This document shows, one piece after another, positions 18,259 to 26,712 of a stretch of DNA of 64,000 nt. The notes below the pieces were generated by a model. It did no database searches. It saw nothing but the letters and a program-made list of their open reading frames with translations, and was not told the DNA's origin. Source of the DNA: UBA1724 sp051884615 (GTDB lineage: Bacteria; Verrucomicrobiota; Lentisphaeria; Oligosphaerales; Oligosphaeraceae). How positions within the stretch are numbered: position 1 is the first letter of the stretch; every line of letters begins with the position of its first letter. The translations under genes were made by a program, and so were the position numbers. The stretch spans positions 1-64,000 of the forward strand of contig JBJEVT010000041.1 of the NCBI GenBank assembly GCA_051884615.1, read 5' to 3'.

Positions 18259-19131
18259 ATGTCAGAATCCGCCTGGAAAGAAGTATTCCCCTACGAGAGC
18301 CTCTGGTACGAGACCAAGGACGGATATCGCGTCCACTACATCGACCAGGGCAGCGGCATTCCCGTGGTCATCATCGCCGGGTTCCTGGGGTGGGCCTTCT
18401 ATTTCCGGAAGCTGGTGCGCACGCTCCTGGAGCAGAGATACCGGGTGATCGTGGTGGACCACCTGGGCTTCGGACTCTCCGGCAAGCCGGACCACTACGG
18501 CTACAACCTGGAGAAGCACCTGACCCACCTGACCAAGTTCCTCTCCGCGGACCTGCAGCTGCCCCGCTTCCACCTCATCGCCCACGGCCACGGCGTCCCC
18601 ATCGCCCTGGGCTACGCCGTCCAGCACCATGAGCGCATCCGCCGCATCCTCCTGCTGAGCCCCGTGCTCTTCCCCGGCATGCCCTATGTGGAGGGGCAGT
18701 GGATGCTCCATGTGCCCTTCCTCTGGAAGCTCCTCTGCTACCGGACCAATCTCTACATGCGCCTCCATCTGGCCCGGGGCACCCGCATGACCTCCCTCAG
18801 CAAACTGGAGAAGAGCGCCTTCCTCACCCCCTACCGCCACCGCAGAGGACGCCGCCCCTGGTACTCCCTCTTCATCCACTACCGGGAGAGGCCCAAGGAC
18901 ATCTCCTACGCCCTTCTCAACGAAATCGTCCTGCGCCTCCCCCTGCTCTCCCGCAAGGCCATCCTCTGCATGGGAGGAGAGAAGGACGCCCTGTATTTCC
19001 CGGAGAACGCGGAGCGTCTCCAGCACGTCCTCCCCCAGGCCCTGGTGCTGAACTTCCCCAAGGCCGGACACTACATCCTGGAGGACGACCCGGAGGATGT
19101 CATCCCCATCATCTGCCGATTCTTCAGCTGA
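18259..19131 (+). CDS. Alpha/beta-hydrolase-fold protein lacking the usual nucleophile
   Basis: A 290-residue protein similar in layout to haloalkane dehalogenase-type hydrolases. It has YRVHYIDQGSGIPVVIIAGF near the oxyanion region, VVDHLGFGLSGKP, an Asp in GGEKDALYFPENAERLQ and a His in FPKAGHYILEDDPEDVI. The nucleophile elbow reads LIAHGHGVPIAL: the residue that should be Ser, Asp or Cys is Gly110. The fold is therefore likely, but classical hydrolase chemistry is not. The ATG directly follows the LpxC-like stop codon (TAAATG), so the two are tightly coupled. It may be a scaffold or a lipid- or glycan-binding protein; this is inference. Confidence 0.75.
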   Translation: MSESAWKEVFPYESLWYETKDGYRVHYIDQGSGIPVVIIAGFLGWAFYFRKLVRTLLEQRYRVIVVDHLGFGLSGKPDHYGYNLEKHLTHLTKFLSADLQLPRFHLIAHGHGVPIALGYAVQHHERIRRILLLSPVLFPGMPYVEGQWMLHVPFLWKLLCYRTNLYMRLHLARGTRMTSLSKLEKSAFLTPYRHRRGRRPWYSLFIHYRERPKDISYALLNEIVLRLPLLSRKAILCMGGEKDALYFPENAERLQHVLPQALVLNFPKAGHYILEDDPEDVIPIICRFFS

Positions 19132-19159
19132 CGCGCCCCCTGTCGCGGGCGTCCCCCCC

Positions 19160-19981
19160 ATGACGGACTCCTCCCCCCTCCTGGACCAGGAACTCTATTT
19201 CTCCCATCTTCAGGCCTCCTCCCTGGGACTTCCCCTCCGGGTCTTTTCCTCCCTCGACTCCACCAACCAATATCTTCTGGACCAGGCCGCCAAGGAGGCG
19301 CCGGAGGGCATGCTGGCCGTGGCGGAGGAGCAGACCGCCGGGCGGGGCCGCAACCGCCGCCTCTGGCATTCGCCCCCCGGCAGGAATCTCTATTTCTCCC
19401 TTCTGCTGTGGCCGGAGGCGCCCCCCGCCCGTCTTCCCCAGCTGGCCATGCTCACCGCATTGGCCCTGCGCCAGGCCGTCCTGGAGCAGGCGCCCGCCCT
19501 TCCTCTGAAGCTGAAGTGGCCCAACGACCTGTGGCTGGAGGAGCGGAAGCTCTCCGGCATCCTCTGCGAGTGCCCCCCCGAGCCCCGGGAAGGCAGGCGG
19601 GGCATTGTCCTGGGGGTGGGGCTCAACGTGAATTCCCGGCGGGAGGACTTTCCCCCGGAGCTCCGGGAGACCGCCACCTCCCTCCTGTGGCACCAGGGCA
19701 GGCCCTTCTCCCGGGAGCTTCTCCTGGCGAATTTCTGCAATGCGCTGGAGCCCCTCTACCGGCAGTGGCTCTCCGCCGACAGCCTCGCCCCCTTCCTTCC
19801 CCTGTGGCGGGAACACGATCTCCTGGCGGCGCGCCCCTTCGCCGTGGAACGCCCGCGGGGACGGGTGGAGGGGACCCTCCTGGGCTACACCGACCAGGGA
19901 CTGATGCTGATGAAGACGCCCCAGGGCGTGGAGCTCATCTCCGCCGGAGACGTCCACGTACGCCCCCTCCCCCCCGGCTGA
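19160..19981 (+). CDS. birA: Biotin--[acetyl-CoA-carboxylase] ligase (monofunctional BirA)
   Basis: A 273-residue biotin protein ligase that attaches biotin to the BCCP subunit of acetyl-CoA carboxylase. The catalytic domain starts almost at once: VFSSLDSTNQYLLDQA, then the biotinyl-AMP loop GRGRNRRLWHSPPGRNLYFS near residue 75, the substrate-binding Lys in KLKWPNDLWL near 125, and GIVLGVGLNVN near 157. The C-terminal SH3-like domain has GRVEGTLLGYTDQGLMLM. There is no N-terminal helix-turn-helix, so it does not repress like E. coli BirA. The start at ATG 19160 avoids overlap with the previous gene; an upstream in-frame ATG at 19097 would overlap it by 35 nt. Confidence 0.9.
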   Translation: MTDSSPLLDQELYFSHLQASSLGLPLRVFSSLDSTNQYLLDQAAKEAPEGMLAVAEEQTAGRGRNRRLWHSPPGRNLYFSLLLWPEAPPARLPQLAMLTALALRQAVLEQAPALPLKLKWPNDLWLEERKLSGILCECPPEPREGRRGIVLGVGLNVNSRREDFPPELRETATSLLWHQGRPFSRELLLANFCNALEPLYRQWLSADSLAPFLPLWREHDLLAARPFAVERPRGRVEGTLLGYTDQGLMLMKTPQGVELISAGDVHVRPLPPG

Positions 19982-20054
19982 CACTCCGTTTCAGCGAGTA
20001 TATTTGACCTTCGTCTGTCTTTCCTTCCCTCCCTCCCCCGGAACCCCCACATCC

Positions 20055-21491
20055 ATGAGCCGACACACCAAGGAACAGTTGACCGCCCTGCTGGCCCCCG
20101 TGAACCAGGAACATCTCCTCCGCTTCTGGGACAAGCTCTCCCCCCAGGAACAGGACGACCTGGGCGACCAGATCGCCTCCATCGACTGGCCGGAGGTCCT
20201 CAACTGGTACAACCAGGTCCAGAATGCCGGCGACGCCCCGGCCGTCCCCTTCGACCAGCTCGCCCCCGCCCCCTATCTTCCCCTGCGCCCCGAGACCCTG
20301 GAGCAGGAGACCCTCCATGCCCGGGCCCTGGAGAAGGGGCAGGAGCTGCTGCGCCAGGGAAAGGTCGCCGGGTTCACGGTGGCGGGAGGCCAGGGCACCC
20401 GTCTGGGCTATGACGGCCCCAAGGGAACGTATCGCTTCTCCCCCCTCCGCAACAAAGCCCTCTTCCAGTATTTCGCCGAGGGCATCCTCCGCAACATGGA
20501 GAAATACGGCTGCGTCATCCCCTGGTACATCATGACCAGCCCCGCCAACCACCAGCAGACCCTGGACTTCTTCCAGGAAAACCACTTCTTCGGACTCCTC
20601 CCCGAAAATGTCCGCTTCTTCATCCAGGGACAGCTCCCCGGCTTTGACCAGGACGGCAAGGCCCTCCTGGAAGCCCCCGGAAGGCTCGCCCTCTTCGCCA
20701 ACGGACACGGCGGCACCCTGGCCGCCCTCCGGGACTCCGGAACCCTGGACGACATGGAGGCAAGGGGCGTGGAATATCTCTCCTACTGGCAGGTGGACAA
20801 CCCCATGGTCGCCCTCTTCGACCCCCTCTTCCTGGGCCTCCACTGCCTCACCGGCTCCCAGATGAGCTCCCGCGCCCTCATCAAGCGGGACCCCATGGAG
20901 AAGCTGGGACACTTCTGCCAGCTGGAAGGCAAGACCCTCATCGTGGAATACTCCGACATGCCCGCCGCCCTCCTCCAGAAGACCGACGCCCAGGGACGCC
21001 TCACCTTCCGCGCCGGCTCCCCCGCCATCCATGTCATCTCCCGGGAGTTCATCCGGCAGCTGACCCGGGGCAGCCTGGCGCTCGCCCCCCACCGCGCCCT
21101 GAAGAAAATCCCCTTCGTGGACCAGGACGGCGCCAAGGTGACCCCCGACTCCCCCAACGGCATCAAGCTGGAATTCTTCATCTTCGACGCCCTCCCCTTC
21201 GCCCAGTCCCCCCTGATTCTGGAGGCCGACCGCCAGGAACAGTTCGCCGCCATCAAGAACGCCCAGGGCAGCGACTCCCCCGACTCCTGCCGCCGGGATC
21301 TCCAGAACCGCTGGGCGGCCTGGCTCCAGCAGGCCGGAGTCTCCCTGCCCCGGAAGGAGGACGGCTCCCTGGACGTCACCCTGGAACTCTCTCCCCGCAA
21401 GGTCATCTGCCCCCAGGATGTCCAGGCCCTGGTGGAGCAGGGGGCCATCCCCCGGGACTGGAAGCCCGGTGACATCTTCGCCCTGGATTAA
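20055..21491 (+). CDS. UTP--sugar-1-phosphate uridylyltransferase, UAP1 type (UDP-GlcNAc pyrophosphorylase)
   Basis: A 478-residue nucleotidyltransferase of the eukaryote-like UAP1/AGX family, which makes UDP-GlcNAc (or UDP-GalNAc) from UTP and the sugar-1-phosphate. The signature AGGQGTRLGYDGPKGTY lies near residue 109, with FFIQGQLPGFDQDGK, GHGGTLAALRDSG near 220 and the uridine/metal segment YWQVDNPMVALFDP near 255. The substrate segment SDMPAALLQ also fits. This family recurs in PVC bacteria, whereas most bacteria use GlmU. I chose ATG 20055 (MSRHTKEQL) as the first plausible start; the longer frame to 20004 begins in the leader. TATATT at 19999-20004 may be a -10. It probably heads the transcript with the LpxL-type gene and folB. 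Confidence 0.87.
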   Translation: MSRHTKEQLTALLAPVNQEHLLRFWDKLSPQEQDDLGDQIASIDWPEVLNWYNQVQNAGDAPAVPFDQLAPAPYLPLRPETLEQETLHARALEKGQELLRQGKVAGFTVAGGQGTRLGYDGPKGTYRFSPLRNKALFQYFAEGILRNMEKYGCVIPWYIMTSPANHQQTLDFFQENHFFGLLPENVRFFIQGQLPGFDQDGKALLEAPGRLALFANGHGGTLAALRDSGTLDDMEARGVEYLSYWQVDNPMVALFDPLFLGLHCLTGSQMSSRALIKRDPMEKLGHFCQLEGKTLIVEYSDMPAALLQKTDAQGRLTFRAGSPAIHVISREFIRQLTRGSLALAPHRALKKIPFVDQDGAKVTPDSPNGIKLEFFIFDALPFAQSPLILEADRQEQFAAIKNAQGSDSPDSCRRDLQNRWAAWLQQAGVSLPRKEDGSLDVTLELSPRKVICPQDVQALVEQGAIPRDWKPGDIFALD

Positions 21492-21503
21492 CCGAATCCC
21501 GCC

Positions 21504-21842
21504 ATGCGCTTCTGCTTCACCCTGGATTTCCCTCTCTCCGACCTGGCCATCCAGCCCCAGGCCGCCGCGGAGGCCATGCTGAAAGCCTGCCAACGCCACG
21601 CCCCCGCCAGGCTCCTGACCCTCCTGCCCATGGAGGACCGGTTCCTGGTGGTCTGCCAGCCCGTGGAGGATCCGGCGCAGACCACCCGGGAAGTCCAGGT
21701 GGACTGCCTTTTCGACGCCTCTCCCGAGGCCCTGAAGGCCCTGCTGCGCCAGCGGGAGGAGGGGGGGTATTTTCCCGTGGGGGTGATTTCCGACTTCCCG
21801 GAGGCCTCCTCCCCCCGGCGTTTCCTCATCGTCCAGCGCTAG
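21504..21842 (+). CDS. Small conserved-looking protein, function unknown
   Basis: A 112-residue protein that I do not recognise. It lies 12 nt after the UAP1-type gene and 31 nt before the acyltransferase gene, with codon use matching both, so it is probably real. It alternates hydrophobic strands and helices (MRFCFTLDFPLSD; RFLVVCQPVEDP; REVQVDCLFDASPEALKALL), suggesting a small alpha/beta domain. It has no signal peptide or transmembrane segment. Its position suggests a role in nucleotide-sugar or lipid A supply, but nothing in the sequence proves that. Confidence 0.65.
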   Translation: MRFCFTLDFPLSDLAIQPQAAAEAMLKACQRHAPARLLTLLPMEDRFLVVCQPVEDPAQTTREVQVDCLFDASPEALKALLRQREEGGYFPVGVISDFPEASSPRRFLIVQR

Positions 21843-21873
21843 TCTTTCTCCGTCCGTGTCCCCCCGTCCCTCC

Positions 21874-22851
21874 ATGCTTCGCCGTCTGGGAGAGAAGCTG
21901 GCCCTCTCCTTCGTGAGACTGGCCACCCTGCTCTGGGGCAATCTCTCCCCCGTCTCCCAGCGCCGGTGGGCCCGTGTCTTCCTCTTCCTGGGCCGTCCTT
22001 TCCTGCGGCGCCAGGGAAAGGTGGCGCGGGCGAACCTGGCCATCGCCTTCCCCCAGATGACGAAGAAGGAACGGCGCGCCCTGGAAAAGGAGATGTTCCT
22101 CCATTTCATCACCCTGGGACTGGACTGGCTCCATTTCCTCCGGGCGCCCCAGGACATGCCCAAACGCCTGGACATCCCCCAGGATTTCCGGGAACACTGC
22201 ACCTCCCCCAACCCGGATTCCCCCTGCCCCTCCGTCCTCTACTGCACCCTCCACCAGGGCAACTGGGAGCTGGAGGCCCACATCAGCCTCCTCACCGGAC
22301 GCCCCGGCGCCGTGGTGGTGGCCCGCTTCCACATGGAATGGCTCAACCAGCTGGCGGAGCGCCTGCGCACCGCCAACGAGGACACCCGCACCATCCCCGC
22401 CGAAGGAGCCGCCCTGGGCGTCTACCGCGCCCTCCGGGAGGGCCGCAACGTGGGATTGCTCATCGACCAGAACATCTCCCCGCGGCACGGCGGCGTCTTC
22501 CTGAAGTTCTTCGGACTGCCCGCCGTCACCTCCCCCATGCCCGCCGCCATCGCCCGGCGGCTCCGCATCCCCATCCAAGTGGTCGCCTGCCTCCGGCAGC
22601 CCGACGGCACCTACGTCATGGACCGGGAGCCCCTCCCCCAGCCCGCCTGGACCTACCCCTCCGACGAGGCCCTCACCGCCCACATCCTCCAGGCCTACGA
22701 GGCCCTCATCCGGCGACACCCGGAACAGTATCTCTGGTTCTATCCCCGCTGGAAATACCTCCCCGCCAACATCTCCCCCGAGGGCGCCGCCCGATTCCCC
22801 TTCTACGCCATCCCCAAACAATATTCCTGCCCCGAAAGCCAGCTGCCATGA
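21874..22851 (+). CDS. Lysophospholipid/lipid A acyltransferase, LpxL/HtrB family
   Basis: A 325-residue membrane-associated acyltransferase of the family that adds late acyl chains to lipid A. An N-terminal hydrophobic anchor (LALSFVRLATLLWGNLS) precedes VARANLAIAFPQMTKKERRA, typical of HtrB. The H-x4-E catalytic motif reads YCTLHQGNWELEAH near residue 128. A later NVGLLIDQNISPRHGGVFLKFFG matches the conserved D-Q-x-x-x-x-G-x-F-x-x-F block. The ATG at 21874 follows a C/T-rich leader; a GTG six codons earlier is an alternative. Its stop overlaps the folB start (ATGA). The exact acyl donor and acceptor are unknown. Confidence 0.85.
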   Translation: MLRRLGEKLALSFVRLATLLWGNLSPVSQRRWARVFLFLGRPFLRRQGKVARANLAIAFPQMTKKERRALEKEMFLHFITLGLDWLHFLRAPQDMPKRLDIPQDFREHCTSPNPDSPCPSVLYCTLHQGNWELEAHISLLTGRPGAVVVARFHMEWLNQLAERLRTANEDTRTIPAEGAALGVYRALREGRNVGLLIDQNISPRHGGVFLKFFGLPAVTSPMPAAIARRLRIPIQVVACLRQPDGTYVMDREPLPQPAWTYPSDEALTAHILQAYEALIRRHPEQYLWFYPRWKYLPANISPEGAARFPFYAIPKQYSCPESQLP

Positions 22852-23216
22852 CCCCTGCCGCCCTGGACCAAATCCGCATCGCGGGACTGCGATGCACCAG
22901 CCATATCGGATGCAAGGAGGAGGAACGGGCTCTGCCCCAGGCCCTCCGGATCAACGCCACCCTCCACCTGGACACCAGGGAGGCCGCCGAACAGGACAAT
23001 CTGGAGAAGACCGCCAACTACGCAAAGCTCTCCAAAGCCATCCTCCGGGCCTGCGAAACCTCCCGATGCCAGCTCATCGAGACCCTGGCGCAGAATCTGG
23101 CCCAGCTCTGCCTGGACGCCCATCCCGCCATCCAGCTGGTGGAGCTGGAAATCCAAAAGCCGGCGGGACTCCCCCACGGCGACTACGCCGCCATCGCCAT
23201 CTCCCGCCGCCGCTAG
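22848..23216 (+). CDS. folB: Dihydroneopterin aldolase-type protein FolB
   Basis: A 122-residue T-fold enzyme of the folate pathway (dihydroneopterin to 6-hydroxymethyl-dihydropterin, or the epimerase variant). Visible family positions are IRIAGLRCTSHIGCKEEER, matching the usual G-x-x-G-x-x-x-x-E start, NLEKTANYAKLSKAI, LIETLAQNLAQLCL with the conserved Glu, and a VELEIQKPAGLP strand with the catalytic Lys followed by Pro. The start ATG overlaps the acyltransferase stop. Other folate genes are not in the window. Confidence 0.87.
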   Translation: MTPAALDQIRIAGLRCTSHIGCKEEERALPQALRINATLHLDTREAAEQDNLEKTANYAKLSKAILRACETSRCQLIETLAQNLAQLCLDAHPAIQLVELEIQKPAGLPHGDYAAIAISRRR

Positions 23217-23364
23217 CCCGCCGGGAAACCGCCCCCCCCGAGCCTCCCTGGCGTCCTCCCCCAGACCCCGCCCGTGACAAGAAAGGGGGGAGGGGATGTC
23301 GGGGGAGAGAGACAGGGAGGAGGGCGGGGAGCGGAACCCCGCCCTGGGTATTATGGTATGACCT

Positions 23365-24495
23365 ATGCCCTCCTCCCCTCAAAAACGCCTGTTTCTCTTC
23401 TCCGGAGACGATGAGATCCGCCTTCACGCCAAGGCGGAGGCCATGTTTCGGAAGCTGGCGGGGGAGGAGCCCGACGACTTCACGGTGGACATCATCTCCG
23501 AGGACGACCAGGGGCCCCGTCCCCAGTTGCTCCAGCAAGTCATCGCCTCCCTGCGCCAGCCCCCGTTCATGGGGGGGATGAAGACCATCTGGCTTCGTCA
23601 GTTCACCGGCTTTTCCCAGGAGCCCACCGGCAAGAGCGGCGCGGATCCCATGGGGATTCGGGCGTTGACCGCCTTTCTCGCCCAATCCGGGATGCCCCAG
23701 GATGCCTGTCTCATCCTGGAAGGTCCCAAGTGTGCGGAGAAGGGGGAGCTGGCCGGCTTGTGCAAGAAGCTGGGGATTTGCGACTGGAGCTACCGGACGA
23801 CGGTGGGGCGCAAGGGCTGGCGCGAGGAGATGAAGGCCAGCATCGCCCAGGTCACCAGCCAGAAGTGCATCACCTTGAGCCGGGAGGCCCAGGAGGCCCT
23901 GGTGGACGCCCTGGGAGGGGATTCCTCCCTCATTGACACCGAGCTGGAGAAGCTGGTCTGCTACATGGGCGGGGACCCCAAGGTCCCCGTCACCGAGGAG
24001 GCGGTGCGGGAGCTTTCCCCCCCCTTCGGGGACCAGGAGAACTGGGCCATCCAGGATCCCGTGGGCAAGCGGAATCTGGCCGCCGCCCTCTCCCAGGCCG
24101 AACGCCTCATGGCGCGGGACAAGAACCCGGAGGACACCGCCCGCTCCCTCCTCTACGGTCTTGCCCGGCAATTCCGCACCGCCATGAGCCTCCGGCTCTA
24201 CATGGCCGAACACCGACTCGCCTCCGGCAACGCCCTGAAGTCCCGCCTGGAATCCCTCTCTCCCGAGGAGAGAAAGAAGGAGAATGGAGAGACGGGCGGG
24301 CTGCTCGCCGGCAATCTCTGGAAGCTCAAGTTCAGCGCCGACGACGCCTTGAACTACACGCCCCATGAACTGATCCAGGCCATTGTCACCCTCCGGGACA
24401 CCCTCCTGACCCTCAACACCGGGGGGCTTCCCGCGCCTGTGGAGCTGGAAAACGCACTGCTGAAGATTCTACCCAAGGAAGGAAGACGTCCATGA
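23365..24495 (+). CDS. holA: DNA polymerase III subunit delta (HolA)
   Basis: A 376-residue clamp-loader delta subunit that opens the beta clamp. It starts RLFLFSGDDEIRLHAKAEA, the usual delta opening before the AAA+-like domain I, and has SLRQPPFMGGMKTIWLRQF (the clamp-contact region follows at about 60-75). The middle has WREEMKASIAQ and ALVDALGGDSSLIDTELEKL, and the C-terminal collar has GLARQFRTAM and LKFSADDALNYTPHELIQAI. No Walker A is expected and none is seen. TATGGT at 23352-23357 lies only 7 nt before the ATG, so transcription might start at or near the ATG, giving a leaderless message. The GAF gene start overlaps its stop. Confidence 0.85.
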   Translation: MPSSPQKRLFLFSGDDEIRLHAKAEAMFRKLAGEEPDDFTVDIISEDDQGPRPQLLQQVIASLRQPPFMGGMKTIWLRQFTGFSQEPTGKSGADPMGIRALTAFLAQSGMPQDACLILEGPKCAEKGELAGLCKKLGICDWSYRTTVGRKGWREEMKASIAQVTSQKCITLSREAQEALVDALGGDSSLIDTELEKLVCYMGGDPKVPVTEEAVRELSPPFGDQENWAIQDPVGKRNLAAALSQAERLMARDKNPEDTARSLLYGLARQFRTAMSLRLYMAEHRLASGNALKSRLESLSPEERKKENGETGGLLAGNLWKLKFSADDALNYTPHELIQAIVTLRDTLLTLNTGGLPAPVELENALLKILPKEGRRP

Positions 24496-25247
24496 GCGAC
24501 TTGGAAGAGCAGAGCCAAATCGAAAGAAGCATCGATGTCCTCATGCTTCTCAACGAGGCCATCAAAGACACCTGCACCGTGGACGAGGGACTCCGCAAGA
24601 TTGTGGACCTGACCTGCCGTCTGATGGACACCACCCAGGCCGCCCTCCTCATGCTGGACGAGGAGCGGGAGCTGTTCGTGGTGCGCGCCCCCGTGGGTCT
24701 GGAGGGCACCCCCCTGAAGGACCGGGAGCCCCTCATCCTGCCGGACCGCCTCCAGAACATCCTCTTCCAGCTGCGCAGCACCCACCAGATCAACTACATC
24801 AACTCCGGCATCACCGGCCTGAAATTCCCCATCATCGCCATGCCCATCTACTTCAAGGGCAACCGGATCGGGCATCTCATCACCGGCGGCGCCAAGGATC
24901 CCAGCCACTCCCGGGAGCCTCTCCGCAGAAAGCTCTTCTCCCTCCTGGCCCCCTTCGTCTCCCTCATCGTGGAGAACATGAAGGCCTCCGAACTGCTGGA
25001 GCAGCATTTCACCCTGAACACGCCGGAGGTCCTGGACAATGTCAGGCAAGGGGAGACCAACAGCGCCAAGGCCGCCGAACGCCTCCTGGTCACCAGCGTC
25101 CGCAATCCCGGAAAGGTGGTGAGACTCCTGGCGGAATCCTTCTACAAACAGCTCCACCGGGCCGGCTTCACCCCAGGACATATCACCATCGCGGCCAGCC
25201 AGTTGCTGGAGTGCATCGTCCATCCCCCGGAAGACGAGACCCGCTGA
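24492..25247 (+). CDS. GAF-domain protein with novel C-terminal region
   Basis: A 251-residue cytoplasmic protein. After a short helix (ERSIDVLMLLNEAIKDT) a GAF domain spans about 20-165, with CRLMDTTQAALLMLDEERELFVV and IAMPIYFKGNRIGHLITGG as typical strands. About 75 residues of helix follow, ending in LAESFYKQLHRAGFTP and ITIAASQLLECIVHPP. No kinase, cyclase, HD or DNA-binding domain is attached. The ligand is unknown. It starts at an ATGA overlap with holA and has an AAGGAAGG site about 10 nt upstream. argH follows 49 nt later. A regulatory or adaptor role is inference. Confidence 0.75.
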   Translation: MSDLEEQSQIERSIDVLMLLNEAIKDTCTVDEGLRKIVDLTCRLMDTTQAALLMLDEERELFVVRAPVGLEGTPLKDREPLILPDRLQNILFQLRSTHQINYINSGITGLKFPIIAMPIYFKGNRIGHLITGGAKDPSHSREPLRRKLFSLLAPFVSLIVENMKASELLEQHFTLNTPEVLDNVRQGETNSAKAAERLLVTSVRNPGKVVRLLAESFYKQLHRAGFTPGHITIAASQLLECIVHPPEDETR

Positions 25248-25296
25248 CCCCTCCCCCCCTTCCTCCCCCCCACCACCTCCACCCCCTTTCCCGATT

Positions 25297-26673
25297 ATGC
25301 CTCTCTGGGACGGACGCTTCCAGGAGGGCCCCGACGCGCTGGTCCTCCGCCTCTCCGAATCGATCAGCTACGACCGACGACTCTATCCCTTCGACATCCA
25401 GGGCAGCATGGCCCACGCCAAGATGCTGGCCAGGCAGGGCATCATCCCCCGGGAGGACGGCGAGAAGATTCTCCAGGGGCTTCAGCAGGTCAAGGAGGAA
25501 TTGGACCGGGGCGACTTTGTCTTCCACACGGAGATGGAGGACATCCACATGAATGTGGAGAGCCGTCTCACCCAGCTTGTGGGGGCGGCGGGGGCCAGGC
25601 TGCACACCGGGCGTTCCCGGAACGACCAGATCGCCACCGACGAGCGCCTGTATCTGCGGCATGTGGACGACCAGCTCCAAGGGGAGGTCCGGGGCTTCCA
25701 GAGGGCGCTCCACGCCCTGGCTTCCCGGAACCGGGAGGCCATCATGCCCGGTTTCACCCATCTTCAGCACGCCCAGCCCATCCTCTTCGCCCACCATCTC
25801 CTGGCCTATGTGGAAATGCTGGAGCGGGACCGGGAACGGCTGGCCGACACCCGCCACCGCATCAACCGTCTTCCCCTGGGGGCGGGGGCCCTTGCCGGCT
25901 CCACCCTCCCCCTGGACCGGGAGTTCGTCGCCCGGGAGCTGGGCTTCGAAGCCGTCCTCCAGAATTCCATGGACGCGGTGGCGGACCGGGACGTCTCCCT
26001 GGAATTTCTGGCGGACCTCTCCATTCTCGCCATGCACCTTTCCCGTCTGGCGGAGGACATCATCCTCTGGTTCAGCCAGGAATTCGCCTTCGTGGAAATC
26101 GGGGACGCCTTCACCACGGGCAGCAGCCTGATGCCCCAGAAGAAGAATCCGGACATGGCGGAGCTGACCCGGGGCAAGACCGGCCGGGTCTACGGCGCCC
26201 TCATGGGGCTGCTCACCACCATGAAGGGGCTCCCCCTCACCTACAACCGGGATCTCCAGGAGGACAAGGAGGGGCTCTTCGACGCCGTGGACACTGTCTC
26301 CCTGGTGCTGCGCACCCTGACGGCCATGATGGCCACGGTGAAGCTGCGGAAGGAGCGCATGGCCCAGGCCGCCTCGGATCCCGCCCTCATGGCCACGGAT
26401 CTGGCGGAGGCCCTGGTGCGCCAGGGCGTGCCCTTCCGGGAAGCCCATCACCAGGTGGGGCGTTTTGTGGCGGCATGCCAGAACCGGGGCATCACCCTTG
26501 CCCAGGCGGATCTGGCGCTGATGCGGGAATCCATCCCCACCGCCACGGAGGAGTTCCTCTCCCTCTTTGATCCCCGCCACAGCACCCAGGCCAGGAATCT
26601 CCCGGGCGGCACCGCCCCCGCCCAGGTGGAGGCGCAACTCCAGCGCTGGGAACAGACCCTCGCCCGGGAATAG
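25297..26673 (+). CDS. argH: Argininosuccinate lyase
   Basis: A 458-residue member of the fumarase/aspartase superfamily that splits argininosuccinate into arginine and fumarate. It opens WDGRFQEGPDALVLRLSES, and the substrate motifs EDIHMNVESRL near 87, GRSRNDQIATD near 108 and PGFTHLQHAQP near 152 are complete. The signature loop with catalytic Ser is GSSLMPQKKNPD near 278. The length is standard. The ATG at 25297 is preceded by almost 50 nt of nearly pure C/T with no Shine-Dalgarno. No other arg genes are close. Confidence 0.95.
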   Translation: MPLWDGRFQEGPDALVLRLSESISYDRRLYPFDIQGSMAHAKMLARQGIIPREDGEKILQGLQQVKEELDRGDFVFHTEMEDIHMNVESRLTQLVGAAGARLHTGRSRNDQIATDERLYLRHVDDQLQGEVRGFQRALHALASRNREAIMPGFTHLQHAQPILFAHHLLAYVEMLERDRERLADTRHRINRLPLGAGALAGSTLPLDREFVARELGFEAVLQNSMDAVADRDVSLEFLADLSILAMHLSRLAEDIILWFSQEFAFVEIGDAFTTGSSLMPQKKNPDMAELTRGKTGRVYGALMGLLTTMKGLPLTYNRDLQEDKEGLFDAVDTVSLVLRTLTAMMATVKLRKERMAQAASDPALMATDLAEALVRQGVPFREAHHQVGRFVAACQNRGITLAQADLALMRESIPTATEEFLSLFDPRHSTQARNLPGGTAPAQVEAQLQRWEQTLARE

Positions 26674-26712
26674 CCCCACATCCCCTCTCCCTCCCACCCC
26701 CTCCTGCCCATC

